Below, piece by piece: positions 1-9,900 of a stretch of 64,000 nt of DNA. The number at the start of each line of letters is the position of its first letter. Positions within the stretch are counted from its first letter, which is position 1. The stretch is from Acanthaster planci (Eukaryota > Echinodermata > Asteroidea > Valvatida > Acanthasteridae). The notes beneath the pieces were generated by a model. The model was not told the DNA's origin. It did no database searches and was given only the letters and a program-made list of their open reading frames with translations. The stretch lies in the NCBI RefSeq assembly GCF_001949145.1, contig NW_019091568.1, forward strand, positions 314,272 through 378,271, read 5' to 3'. The translations under genes and the position numbers were made by a program.

Positions 1-1300
1 CAAGTGGTAACCCTCAACTTTCTCGGGCACTTAGGACCATTTTTCAACCGTAGTTTTTAGCCTTTCTGCTCTCATGTGAAAGCTCAAAGACCCAGGGAGT
101 TGATCCTGGCAACGATTTACACAATCTCACCATTTTGGGGGCCAAACAATCTCCTTTTTCAAAAGATACCGCGGGGGCACTTTTAATGCTAATGAGCTGG
201 CCAGAAATTCTCACTTGATTTAGTGGTCTGCACCCCTATATTTTGTGAGCAGAGCGCCCTCTTCGCTTCTCTAAGTAACAACTGAGGGCGCTTTAACCAG
301 ACACCAGTCAAGTGATGTGTTTCTGCATGGTGTGGAAATTTGTTCTATTTCCGTCATTTATTTCAGGGACTCTTCACTGCCAGCCTAGTCCATCTGGTCA
401 TTATTCACAGTAGGAATTGTAACTATTTATTCTTGCTCCAACATTATTACTACGCCAGCCTTGCCTAGCTAGCATGCCTAGGCCCAATCTAACGTTAGTC
501 CGACAATGTCTGACAACATGTCCGAGTAATTTCTAAGTTGTACCCTTATCCTATACAAATGGCCTTTTTAAACATTTGGACTGGCGAAAGTAGGGTCCAA
601 GTACCTTCCACAGGCCTTAGCATCCATTAACTCATTTCAATCAAAATACCTTGTGTCCCGAATCAAAATCTTCTGAATTCACCTCCAAACATGTCCAAAC
701 ATGCCAAAACAATCCTTAAACTGTCGAACATGTCTAAGGCACCTGGCTTGGCATGCTTAGGATCAAGTGAGAATCAGAGATTCTATAATGATAAGGTTTA
801 GGCTACTTAGGCTTTGGAAGAAAAGAGAAATTTCCCTATCAAATTGGAAACGGTCTTGTCATCAAGCGTTATGTCGCCATCTTGTTCAGAAAGTGATTTG
901 AACTGTATGTTAACATGGTTAATGTCTTGTAGCTGGAGACGACGTCAAGGTGCACTGGCCTATGGCCCAGCACACCATTCACTAAAAAAGTAAAAGCATG
1001 CCGTGTCAGCACACGCACGGCGACAACTGATTGCTGAACGCTGCAGGGTCCAGTGTATAGATTTGATGTGATCACAGCTACAGGACATGTTTAGGTCCTA
1101 TGCTTTCATCGCTTTGTTCTGCCATGTCTGCTTTTTCTTTGCTTATCAATTGAAACGCACTTGTCTTCATCAAAACAGGCAAATGTTCCCCACATTTCCA
1201 CTTCCCAGAACCCCCTTGGCCTACGTCAGAACTGTATGGGGTTCGTTGCTCTGCCAATCCAAAACAAAGAGGCGGAATAACCATGGAGCGACGAACCATA
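1..1300. other. Non-coding DNA upstream of the transposon; no gene seen
   Basis: No exon-like open frame with splice sites or a recognisable protein is visible. The stretch carries one short fold-back (211-315, listed separately) and otherwise unremarkable AT-leaning DNA. Short open frames near 869-1326 show no domain and lie next to the mobile element, so they are not called as genes. Confidence 0.6.
211..315. repeat. Short fold-back (MITE-like) inverted repeat
   Basis: The left arm begins TCACTTGATT..GTGGTCTG at 211. The right arm ends with its approximate reverse complement, CCAGACACCAGTCAAGTGA, at 315. An inner inverted pair, GAGCGCCCTC near 251 and GAGGGCGCTT near 284, continues the same symmetry. 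The roughly 105-bp size and terminal symmetry fit a small non-autonomous DNA element. No convincing target-site duplication was found. Confidence 0.4.
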
Positions 1301-1488
1301 GATCATCATTACTTCCAGAACTGTAAGGTTTGTATAAACCTTACAGTTGAGATGAGATGAGATAGCTACTGTACGTACAAACTCCAATAAACACATTTTG
1401 GCTTTAATGATTTTACCCTTTTACCCTTCCATCACATCTATTTGTGCAACCAAATTTCATACATGTCTGGTTGGTACATGTATGTATG

Positions 1489-1731
1489 TACTCTCAATAA
1501 CTGTCAGCTGTGTGATAGCTTGACCAATCGCAACACAGCTCCTAACTTTTCCTTTTGTTTTCTAGACCCCATCCAAATGAAAATTGAGCTAAGATTGGTC
1601 ATTTGAATGGAAGCAAATTAGACCAATCACAGTGCGGCTTTCATCAGTGGGTGACAGGAAAATAAAAGGAAAAGATTGGAGCTGTGCTGTGATTGGTCAA
1701 GCTATCACACATCTGACAGTTACTGAGAGTA
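1489..1731. repeat. Fold-back element nested inside the Mutator-like element
   Basis: About 80 bp at 1489-1567 match the reverse complement of 1648-1731 at well over 80% by eye, including GTGTGATAGCTTGACCAATC and CTTTTCCTTTT. The loop is about 80 bp. ATGT is found at both outer edges (..GTATGT|ACTCTC and GAGAGT|ATGTGG) and may be a short target duplication, although this DNA is rich in ATGT by chance. It has no coding capacity. Confidence 0.6.
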
Positions 1732-1732
1732 T

Positions 1733-1979
1733 GTGGCCATTTTCCAATATTCAACTTCGTCTCCGTCTCAGGTTTCATGTAGGAAACCAATCCTCAATTG
1801 TGGGCCTGAAGCATCTAACTTAAATTGAAACAGTGTAACGTTTTGCTCTTTTGCATCTTACTTGATGTTTTGTGGCGCTATCAGACTTACTATTGCGCTT
1901 ATAACCTCAAAGTCAGGAAGTAAAAATACAGTTGAAGCCCGAGACGGAGCCCAAGTCGAGTATTGGAAAACGGCCCATG
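1733..1979. repeat. Second nested inverted repeat with GTCTCCGTCTC arms
   Basis: The arm at about 1735-1778 (GGCCATTTTCCAATATTC.. CTCCGTCTC) is mirrored at about 1934-1979 (GAGACGGAGCC.. GAGTATTGGAAAACGGCC). This gives a fold-back of roughly 245 bp inside the larger element. Age order by nesting is Mutator-like element first, then these two. Confidence 0.55.
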
Positions 1980-2413
1980 CTGCTGATTTTCTGTAGTGTG
2001 CAAACTGCTCAAGAATTTCACCATTTTAATGAGAATGCAAGGTAAATAAACCTCTCCACATGACATCTACATGTACCTTCACCAAGAAGGCATATACATG
2101 TATGAAATTTGGTAGCACAAATTGCTGTGATGGAAGTGTAAGTTGGCACAATCAAAACAGCCAAAGTGTGTTTACGGGAGTTTGTACATGTACATGTACA
2201 TGGCTATCTGTAAGGTCTGTATAAACCTTACAGTTCTGGAAGTAGATCGTCATGTTGTAACGTCTTGCAGACTAGTTTGAAGGAAGTAAGACTCACAGCT
2301 ATTCTACATCAGACATATTTACTGATGACGTGTTTGTGACTACAAGTGACTGAGACTGAATATGCACATGTAACACTGTTGTATGGCATGTATTATTGGT
2401 AGCATCATCGATC

Positions 2414-2573
2414 ATGGCAGCACTGGACTTCATCACTGTTGACAGCCGACTTGTCGACCCAATGACCGTGAACCCGAACATGGACAATGAGCTCTCCACC
2501 ATCGAAGACTTCCTGGAGTTCTCGACAGCAGAGTTGAAATACTTCCTGCTTAATAAGGGGGAATCTATTGCTG
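2414..2573 (+). CDS. SAP/SWIM gene, coding exon 1
   Basis: It runs from ATG to a GCT-G|GTGAGA donor, encoding 53 codons plus one base. It carries the first helix of the SAP-like motif. The Mutator-like element ends 170 bp upstream, so the element may contribute 5' untranslated or promoter sequence. Confidence 0.75.
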
Positions 2574-4259
2574 GTGAGACTTACCAGTAGGGCTATACAT
2601 GTACATGTATATAACATCCGTGACTGTATAGTCACCAGGTCCCTTATTTCGTAACTTACTGCAAAAACCAATTTGAATTGACAATAAGTGGTGAAATTAG
2701 GGATCAGGGAGTATACAGTCACAGATGTTAGTCAAGAGTACTTCCAGAACTATAAGGTACAACTCCACGTGCCCGATAGCCTAACTACTTTTTGTGAGTT
2801 TGTAACTCTTTTATTATTGTTGAACACAGCCCACTTACATCAGATCAGTGTTGATCAGGGTACATTTACTGCAATCAAAAATTCCAATTTCTCAGTCAAA
2901 TCTTCCACAAACAAGCCATTCGAAATGATCCATATCTCTCTCAGATGTTTGATCTAGGGTTTTAGAACATGTGGTGGACTCCCAGTGTGCCTTCTAGCGC
3001 TCTAATTCTGGGAGTGGTTAAAGCTATGCAGAGTGTAAAATTAGCCCCCCCCATAGTATTTGGTCCAAAATGTACAATATCTGACACTAATTTCAAATTC
3101 TATTACGGAATTTGGAGCCAGGTTGACAGTTCAATTGACATCTAGCTTGTTCCTTTTTTGAACGGAAGGTTGCAGAGCTGAATTGGCAGAGCGTGCCATT
3201 CTGGCACAGCAGCGAGCCAGTAGCAGTGGTCCAAGCGAGCCCAAGAAGTTCAAGATTGAGCGAGAGGACAGTAAAGGAGAGTATGCCAACGTTCTTGAGG
3301 AATACAGTCTGACGGACCCTGACGTCGCTAATGAGTGGAGCGTGGATATCTCAGGCATTCCGAGCCTGGACATCGGGAAGATCTTCCACTACATCCTCAC
3401 TAAAGAGGCCTTCGACACATACTACCTGAGCGAGTACAAAGCGAAGAAAGCGTACCAGTTTCTTGAGGCGGTCTGTGTCCGTAGCATCCAGGTTCATGTC
3501 GTGACTAACTTTGTCTTTGTGAAAGGGACCATTGCACCGTTGAACCAAACAGGGGATGGCTTTGATGCTAATAAGTCACCCAACATTGTGAAGATTCTGA
3601 CGACTGCAGACAATGACATTGTTGTGTCATGCTGCTCCTGCACGTCTGACCTCTACCAGTGCTGCAATCATGTCATTGCAGTGCTGTTCCGCGTTGAGCG
3701 GCTTGCACGTGAAATGGAGGCACGTGACTCGGCAGGGAAAGAGCCAGACTCCCCCCCAGAGCACCAGGATGTCTCCAAGCCAGTGAAGATCAGTGACCTC
3801 TTCAAGAAGAAGGACCCCTATGCCCAGATGCTGCTGGAGCGTATACATAGGCCCTCGGCTGAAGAGAAGCGGCGATTCATGGAGAAGATTTGCCAAACCA
3901 TACCCAATTGCCTCTTCGCCCAGATGTTCAAGGGCTCCATCGGTGTGACCCAGGGAGTTGACCAGGCCGCTCAAGGCACCACACCTGCCGCAGAACCAAG
4001 CCAAGCCCAAGCAACAACCTCCCGAGTGACAAGGGCGGCCCAAGTGACAATGCCTGCCCAAAAGACAATAGCTGCCCAATCAAGGGCAGCTGCTCAACCG
4101 GTTCCAAGGGCCATCCCAATTGCCCTGACAGCTGTCAACAATACAAAAACTGCCATTGTTATCCCAGTTTCCACAGTTATTGGGACCGCACGGGTCACCC
4201 AGCCCACTCCGACTACCCTTTCCTCTCAAACAGCAACCACCCATGCGCCCACTAAATAA
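2414..4259 (+). CDS. SAP-like and SWIM zinc-finger protein, two exons, 416 aa
   Basis: Two exons (2414-2573 and 3169-4259) join in phase 1 with GT..AG borders to give 417 codons including TAA. Residues about 36-66 look like a SAP helix-extended-loop-helix (ELKYFLL..G..IAG, then C.AELAERA). The junction falls inside this motif and restores it, which is good support for the splice. A SWIM zinc finger follows: C209-x-C211, C219-x-H221, the CxCx(n)CxH signature. SWIM fingers bind nucleic acid or protein partners in MULE transposases, ZSWIM proteins and MEKK1. The last 100 or so residues are Ala/Thr/Gln-rich and look disordered. The start ATG has A at -3 and G at +4. A YqaJ exonuclease domain, common beside SWIM domains in marine invertebrate proteins, is not visible. 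The function is unknown; nuclear action is an inference from SAP plus SWIM. Confidence 0.78.
2612..2730. mobile_element. TA-flanked palindromic MITE in the SAP/SWIM intron
   Basis: ACATCCGTGACTGTATAGTCAC after TA at 2612-2613 is mirrored by GTATACAGTCACAGATGT before TA at 2729-2730. A weaker match continues inwards (GGTCCCTTATTTC against GAAATTAGGGATC). TA on both sides fits a Tc1/mariner-type target duplication. It is about 115 bp long with no coding capacity. It starts 38 bp after the exon 1 donor. Confidence 0.6.
2739..2759 (+). repeat. Fragment of the Mutator-like terminus
   Basis: TACTTCCAGAACTATAAGGTA matches the start of the element at 1310 with one or two differences. No second end or target duplication was found nearby, so this is a solo-end fragment in the intron of the SAP/SWIM gene. 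Confidence 0.5.
3169..4259 (+). CDS. SAP/SWIM gene, coding exon 2 with SWIM finger and stop
   Basis: The acceptor is the AG at 3167-3168 after a T-rich tract. Starting at 3169 supplies the two bases that complete the Gly codon from exon 1. The exon carries the second SAP-like helix, a central region of about 120 aa with no known family, the SWIM finger (codons near 3630-3672), a Lys/Asp-rich segment ending in a PYAQMLLERI-like helix, and the low-complexity tail. TAA is at 4257-4259. Confidence 0.78.
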
Positions 4260-6120
4260 GCTTCTTTGGGGGGTTTCTCTATCAACTCAACTTCATCTTG
4301 GGTTCAGCTGCAGGCTTCAGTTTACATGTGGATGTGAAGTCACAGACAAAGCTGTTGATTGTTTTTTTGAAGATTGCCACACGACCCATATCCAAACAAC
4401 TGTCGTTTTATTTGTGGGCATGAAAGAGCTGTTTACAGAGTATGTGTCAGTCTTGCTTGTCGGAAACCATTTTTGATGTGAACTGTGGAGAGAGGGGAAA
4501 AGATGTACATATTGAGTTTGTCAGGTGATATGAACTTGTAACTTAAGCTGGTCACAATCTGTTTCAGTTATCATTGCACTGCATGTCTTGATGAGGGGAG
4601 GGCCATTGTTGTTATCAGCGGTGTAAATTTGTGCTTGGGATGGCAGGAGAGGGATGATAAATATTGTATGGCCATGGAAATTTAAGGGGGGGTGGCTGAC
4701 ATCCTGTGACACTAGGGACATTGTTCGTGGTACAGATGTACATTTTTAGTGCACTCCCGAATCTGAAATGAAAGCAGCGTATTTATAGGGTTATTCCCTT
4801 TCTTCTTCTTTAAGGGGCATTGTGGATGGGGGGGTGCAATAGTATGCCAGACGAGAATGGAGAAGAGACCACTGCAGTCCCCTTCAAATAATATTTTTCA
4901 ATATTTATTTATTATGTTTGTATAATGAATCATGCAAACCCAGCAACTTCAGCCAAGTCAGTGATGTTGCTTAAAGATTATGCCCAGCAAAAAATGGTGT
5001 AACAAAAATGTCGTGCAAGGTAAATAGCATGTGACTGGTTTTGTGCATTTTCCATAAATTTGCCAAGTGCAATTTGTCAGCTGGGTAGCCCCATGTAATT
5101 AATTGAACCCACAGAGATGCTATATTTGCAGTGGCACCACCTCCACTTGCATGTCAAAGGTGTTCTCAAATTTCAAGCGCCCGTGCCTCTTGACAAGTTG
5201 CAACACCCAAGTGGTTCAAGAACCATTCAAAGTGCTTGTTCCACCTGTGTGTAAGACTGGGACTACCCCTGTGATGGCTGTGGTAGTTTCCACTCCAGTC
5301 TCTGACTACAAGGTTGGTTAATATCAGTAGGTTTTAGAGATATTTTAAACGACTCTTCAAAAGTTCCCATTCTTTTGATGGCAACCTTTTAATACAAAGT
5401 TTATGTTTATGTGCATCATTACCACTTAGTAGAGAGTCCCAACTCTTGTTGAAAAGATTTGTGAAATAGAGATGTTTCAAACAGAAATCCTTTCTGATCA
5501 CATGTCCTCATTTTTGTGCTGTTTTCTATCTTCATGGAGTGGTCATGGGATTTTAAATGCCGTCGAAAATTGTTCAGAGCCTGCTTGTTTTGTTTAAAAC
5601 TTTATCTGTGAGAAATAAATGTGCGTTGGGGGGAGTTGTTGCATTTTGTTTTGGTTCTTACCGGTTGCTTAATTTTCACATGGTATTTATACAGTTGCCA
5701 AGGAAATTGGCAACTTCATCTCGGTATGTGGCGATCATGGTAACTGATAATTTTGAGGCAATATTGGGGAAATGAATTTACTAAGAAAATTTTTCCTGTT
5801 AAATAAGGTATGCTCTTTTGACGTCATAGTTATGATTTTTCCTACAATTGACAGCTGAAACTACAGTTGGTCGTCTGTACAAAAGAACAATTCACAAAGT
5901 GTTTAAAATCCAACAGTGATCAGAACACCGTACTTCTAAATACTAAATGAAAATACACTTTGGGACAAATGTCAATTTTTAATGAATTTGAGGTACATTC
6001 GAAAACCAACCAAAAGGGGATATTTCTTCAAACTTAGGCCGCCCATACAAGTTGTAGGCAAAAATGAGTGTGTTGGCTTTTCTACCGGCATTTTGTTTGG
6101 TTTGTGACCAAACTGAAGCG
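4260..6120. other. 3' region of the SAP/SWIM gene and intergenic DNA
   Basis: No further coding exon is recognised. Candidate poly(A) signals include AATAAA inside AGAAATAAATG near 5604-5612; none close to the stop is convincing, so the 3' UTR length is unknown. An open frame at 5103-5321 of 72 codons has no recognisable domain and was not accepted. Confidence 0.4.
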
Positions 6121-6325
6121 CCACCTATTGGTGTGCATAAATATACTGCATCCTGGTTTTACCAAGCGTTCGGTTTCCAATGTTAACACAGCATTTTGTC
6201 AGTTTGTGTCCCATAGTTATTTGGGGTTATTCTAGTACGGTACTGTCAGTAGTTTTGCTCGTAAACAGTGGCCCCGAATAAGCTACCAAAGGATTGTTCA
6301 GCAAACCACTCGTCTGAATACAAAG
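6121..6325 (+). promoter_or_regulatory. Possible promoter and non-coding first exon
   Basis: A TATA-like ATAAATATA (6137-6145) with ATTGG just before it is followed about 180 bp later by a strong donor, CAAAG|GTAAGC, at 6325/6326. A CpG-richer block (about 6400-6545) lies just inside the putative intron. This would suit a TATA promoter with a 5' UTR exon of about 155 bases. Its downstream partner could be the RhoGAP exon at 27405, which has a CAG acceptor, but nothing links them directly. Confidence 0.25.
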
Positions 6326-6569
6326 GTAAGCTTTTTAAAAATGGTTGTTTGGTTTAATTTCTGCAGCTGAAGTTGGCCTTATCTTGCCAGTGTACGTGTA
6401 CCGGGGTACCCACCACAGACCGCGGGAACAGTCAGTACCGTGATCAGCGCGCTGCGCTAGTTCTGTGTGCTGTGCATGTGGTTGGTGTGGTCGTTGAAAG
6501 CTTCCTACCAGAATGGGCGGTCGAGAATTCTCGACGTACATGATTAAGCTTTCGATGCGGATTCCTTAG

Positions 6570-6960
6570 GCTTTTGTGAATGATGACTCCTTTTGAAAAT
6601 TTATTGCTAGAAAGAGTTCCGTGTGCGGACGCATGACACTCCACAACATGCCCCATGCATTTAACCCTTACTGGGGCTCAGAAACAGGTCTCAACGCTTT
6701 CAAAGCTGCTGGCCTAAGTAAGCAAATTGGTATTTTTCCTCTTAAGTTGAACTTTTCTGGGAAAGAGTTCCATATACGGACGCCACTTGACACTGCATGC
6801 ACAAATCTATGAGGACGGGTCTGAAAGTGTTTTCTAACATGTCTAAGTAAATGACTTTGATTTTTCCCTCCTAAATTTTACTTTTCTGAACACGTTTTTG
6901 CTTTCTGATGGCCAACAGTCACTGACAATGTCACAGAAGGGAATACTGGCGTCCACGGAC
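6570..6960 (+). pseudogene. Decayed ~150-bp direct repeat, possibly an old C2H2 zinc-finger array
   Basis: AAAGAGTTCC..T..CGGACGC occurs at 6611 and again at 6761. CTAAGTAA..TTTTTCC..TTTTCTG occurs at about 6713 and 6843. These give a repeat period of roughly 130-150 bp over two to three copies. Translated pieces read TGL.xF..xxLSK and GKEF...TxL, resembling the H-TGEKPF linker and GKxF core of C2H2 fingers, but with lost Cys/His residues, stops and frame changes. The direct repetition is seen in the sequence; the zinc-finger reading is inference. Confidence 0.3.
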
Positions 6961-9900
6961 CTCTTTCTTAAGTTATTGCTTTCCCTTGCAAACAGTTTGA
7001 AAATGTTGTAGATCTACTTCAATTCTGCTCTTCCATCATGCCCTCAGTGTTAGTTTTTACTTTCACCATGTTTCACCGTGAGAAAAATGAAAGAAAAGTA
7101 TGGCCTCAGGACTCAATTTAGAATGTCCTAAATTCAAGTTTTTTGTTTTTCTTTTGTTGGGGGTCGGGGAATCAAAGTGGAAATACTGTAGCATCTGGAT
7201 ACTTTATTCTTTCTGTTTCATTTGTACAGTACATGTAGTTGATGCGTGTAACCAGTGCAACGATACATATTTGTTTTTACTTGTAACCATTAGCAATCAT
7301 GGGTTTTGCCAAGATTGTTTTCCAGGGGGGCAAACCATTTGTTGACCCGTGAAATGAAAAAATAAAACAAACCTTGCTACAGATGCGAATTGGTTTAGTT
7401 ATGATAAACCCATTAATGGAGGGACGATATTTTTAAGCAAATCTGTGACTTTCATCCCTTTTCCTCTCTCATTTTCTATTTACTTCGTTTTTTTCCCCAA
7501 AATTTTCTTTAATGTTCCTTCATTTTTTCAAGGGGGGCAAGTGCCCCCTCTTGCCCCTGCCTTGCAACACCCATAGTAGCTAGCAATTCATCCTTTTTTG
7601 AAAGATTAGTGGTGAGGTGCTGTGCTGAAATCTTCAATGGAGTTTCTCCAAAATCAAAAGTGTTCATACTACATGTACCGGTTCTAGTAGTTTTTGACGT
7701 TACTTTTCATGCCCTGTACAAAAAAGGTCCCCAAAATGTGTTTTACACGAAAATATTAAATGAAAATGTAGCGAACATTTGATTTCAGAGCTCAGCAATG
7801 ATGGTCTTTTGCTTACAAAATGACTGAAGTGGTCAGAATTAAGTGTACTGTCACAGAATGTTTCAAGCGTGTCCCAAAGCCCCACCTGTTTGTACTTTCC
7901 TCTCCCGTATTCTTAGGCAAAAATTCTCCCTCTCATCACTCATTCATAGTTAGCAGCCCTGAGTACGTGTACATCTGCATTTCACCTAAATCACCTTGTG
8001 GATTGCTGCATTCTCCATGCTATTTACTTGGTTAAAATGTATGAAACACTTTACTGCCCATTAGTTTGGTTTTTACGTACATGTAGGTCAGCAGGACCGG
8101 CTTACTGTTTGTCTGAGTGACTGTTGAATTCAGTTTATCATTTTGCAAAACTATCACAACATATAATTTTGAGAGCTGTTACAGCCCTATTACATTTGTT
8201 TGACCTTAAATGTTTTCTTCCCTATCCATAAATGGCCCCATAAACTACCTAAGTGACAATGAAGCGTAGTCTCAAATCCATGGAGATTCCCAATAGAATA
8301 CAATGCTTATTACTTGCAGAGAAATTTCTGGTCAATACTTGTGGGCAAAACTGCTCCTCAAACCTTTAAGAGCTTTGAGCTTAAGCTTTTTGGATGCCTT
8401 CAGTGAATAAAATCCAAGCACAGTATGAAAAAACTGTGTACATTAACTTCAAGCCTTCAGGATCCTCAGTTGGTGATACACCATACACTGTATGTATGTG
8501 TTCATGTCAATTGCATAAATTTAAGTTGGACATTATCCTTGAAGCATCCCTGGTCCAGTTGGCCACCCAGGACCCTATGGTAGGGGGAATGCTAAGGTTG
8601 TACATGTACATGCCCACTGAACAGCCACTTTCCATAGACATGCTTACTTTACTTTGGGCCACAGTCTTGAATCGATTATTAAGGTTGAGACATTTTATGG
8701 GACAATAACTGCTTTTCCCAAAGCCAGTGTGAAAGTACAAACACGTACATGTATGTACACACAATGTACATGTACATGTAAGTACCGGTACATGGATGTG
8801 CAATTTGATCTTGAATTGATTGGTATTCTCGGTGTGATTATTACAGGCAAAATTGAAAGTGTTCTGGTTGCTTTTTTGTCCTTTGAAGGAAGGAAGTGCC
8901 TTTCCTGGACTTAAAAGTATAGAAACAATTATGGTAAGACAGTCTGTTGACACATTATGAACGCATAAGTATACATACATGTACATGTAGGGACTACTGT
9001 CAGTCAGGCCGTTGGTCTTGATTTGAAGGACTTGTGCCCCCCAAGTTCCTTTCTTTGTCCTACATTTTTGCAACTCATTGGGAATGGGCAATTCATAACC
9101 ATTGGGAATTCAGTCATTTATTGAAGAGTTGTTTCACAGAATTGTCCACAGTATGTGGACTTTCCAAAAGAAATTCCTACACCTTGTACTGAACAGTTCC
9201 CAGAATTGTTTTCTTTGAAGGGGCGGGGGGGTGTCTACCAGTAGCCTTCAGTTCAAGTTAATAGCCAAATGTTGAAACGATTCATATGTACATGTATGTT
9301 TAAAATGTATACATTTATTTTTGTTTCTGTTCATAATCTCAAATGCAAATGGTGTGTACGCACTAACCTGCTCTGGAATATTACATATCGGTACTTCAGA
9401 CAGATGTCCAAATGTTTTGGTAGACCTTAATTCAGACTCAGTGTACTACCTACTGTACATGTACAGTATGTGACATGACAGAGATAATTGAGCTGAACAT
9501 TGTTTGCCTGAACCATATATGTACATGAGATTTACAATGTACATGTATGTCCGTCCTGTTTAGAGATAATGCATAAAGACAACATACATGTATTTGTACA
9601 TTAACCCTATTAGCCCAAAGGTCAATTTTGTTTACATGTCCACCTTAACCTTCCTCTGTTTTGCACATATCTTCAGAATCTGACAGAATCCATTCCTCCA
9701 TGCAGAATCTAACTCAAAAAAGCTTAGATTCTGTAAAGTCCCAGCACCAGTGTAAAACTGCTCACTGCTGAGGTCAACCCACAGACAACAGAAATGGTCC
9801 AGCGGTACATGTACATGTACCGAATCATGTACATGTACCCATGGCAGGGTTTCCCCTAGGGTACAGATACTGTACATGTAAGTGTGATGTGGTCAAACAA

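Larger units (their letters stand above)
1310..2244. mobile_element. Mutator-like non-autonomous element with long terminal inverted repeats
   Basis: The two ends are inverted copies starting TACTTCCAGAACTGTAAGG. The similarity runs for about 170 bp on each side (roughly 1310-1475 against 2078-2244) and includes shared blocks such as GTACAAACTCC, AAACACA.TTTGGCT and ACCAAATTTCATACATGT. The flanks are GATCATCAT (1301-1309) and GATCGTCAT (2245-2253), a 9-bp direct repeat with one mismatch. Long inverted repeats with 9-bp duplications are typical of Mutator-like elements. No transposase frame is present inside, so it is non-autonomous. Two further fold-backs are nested inside it. Its right end lies 160 bp before the start codon of the SAP/SWIM gene, and another copy of the terminus lies in that gene's intron. 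Confidence 0.72.

Noticed and set aside
3627-4119. Minus-strand ORFs of 150 and 63 aa over the SAP/SWIM exon
   Set aside because: They are antisense shadows of a well-supported coding exon.
5103-5321. 72-aa ORF after the SAP/SWIM gene ending at a possible donor
   Set aside because: No acceptor or start context and no domain; not enough to call an exon.
8507-9091. 194-aa minus-strand ORF
   Set aside because: Much of it is hexamer-encoded (Thr-Cys, His-Val runs). There is no domain, and it overlaps other open frames.
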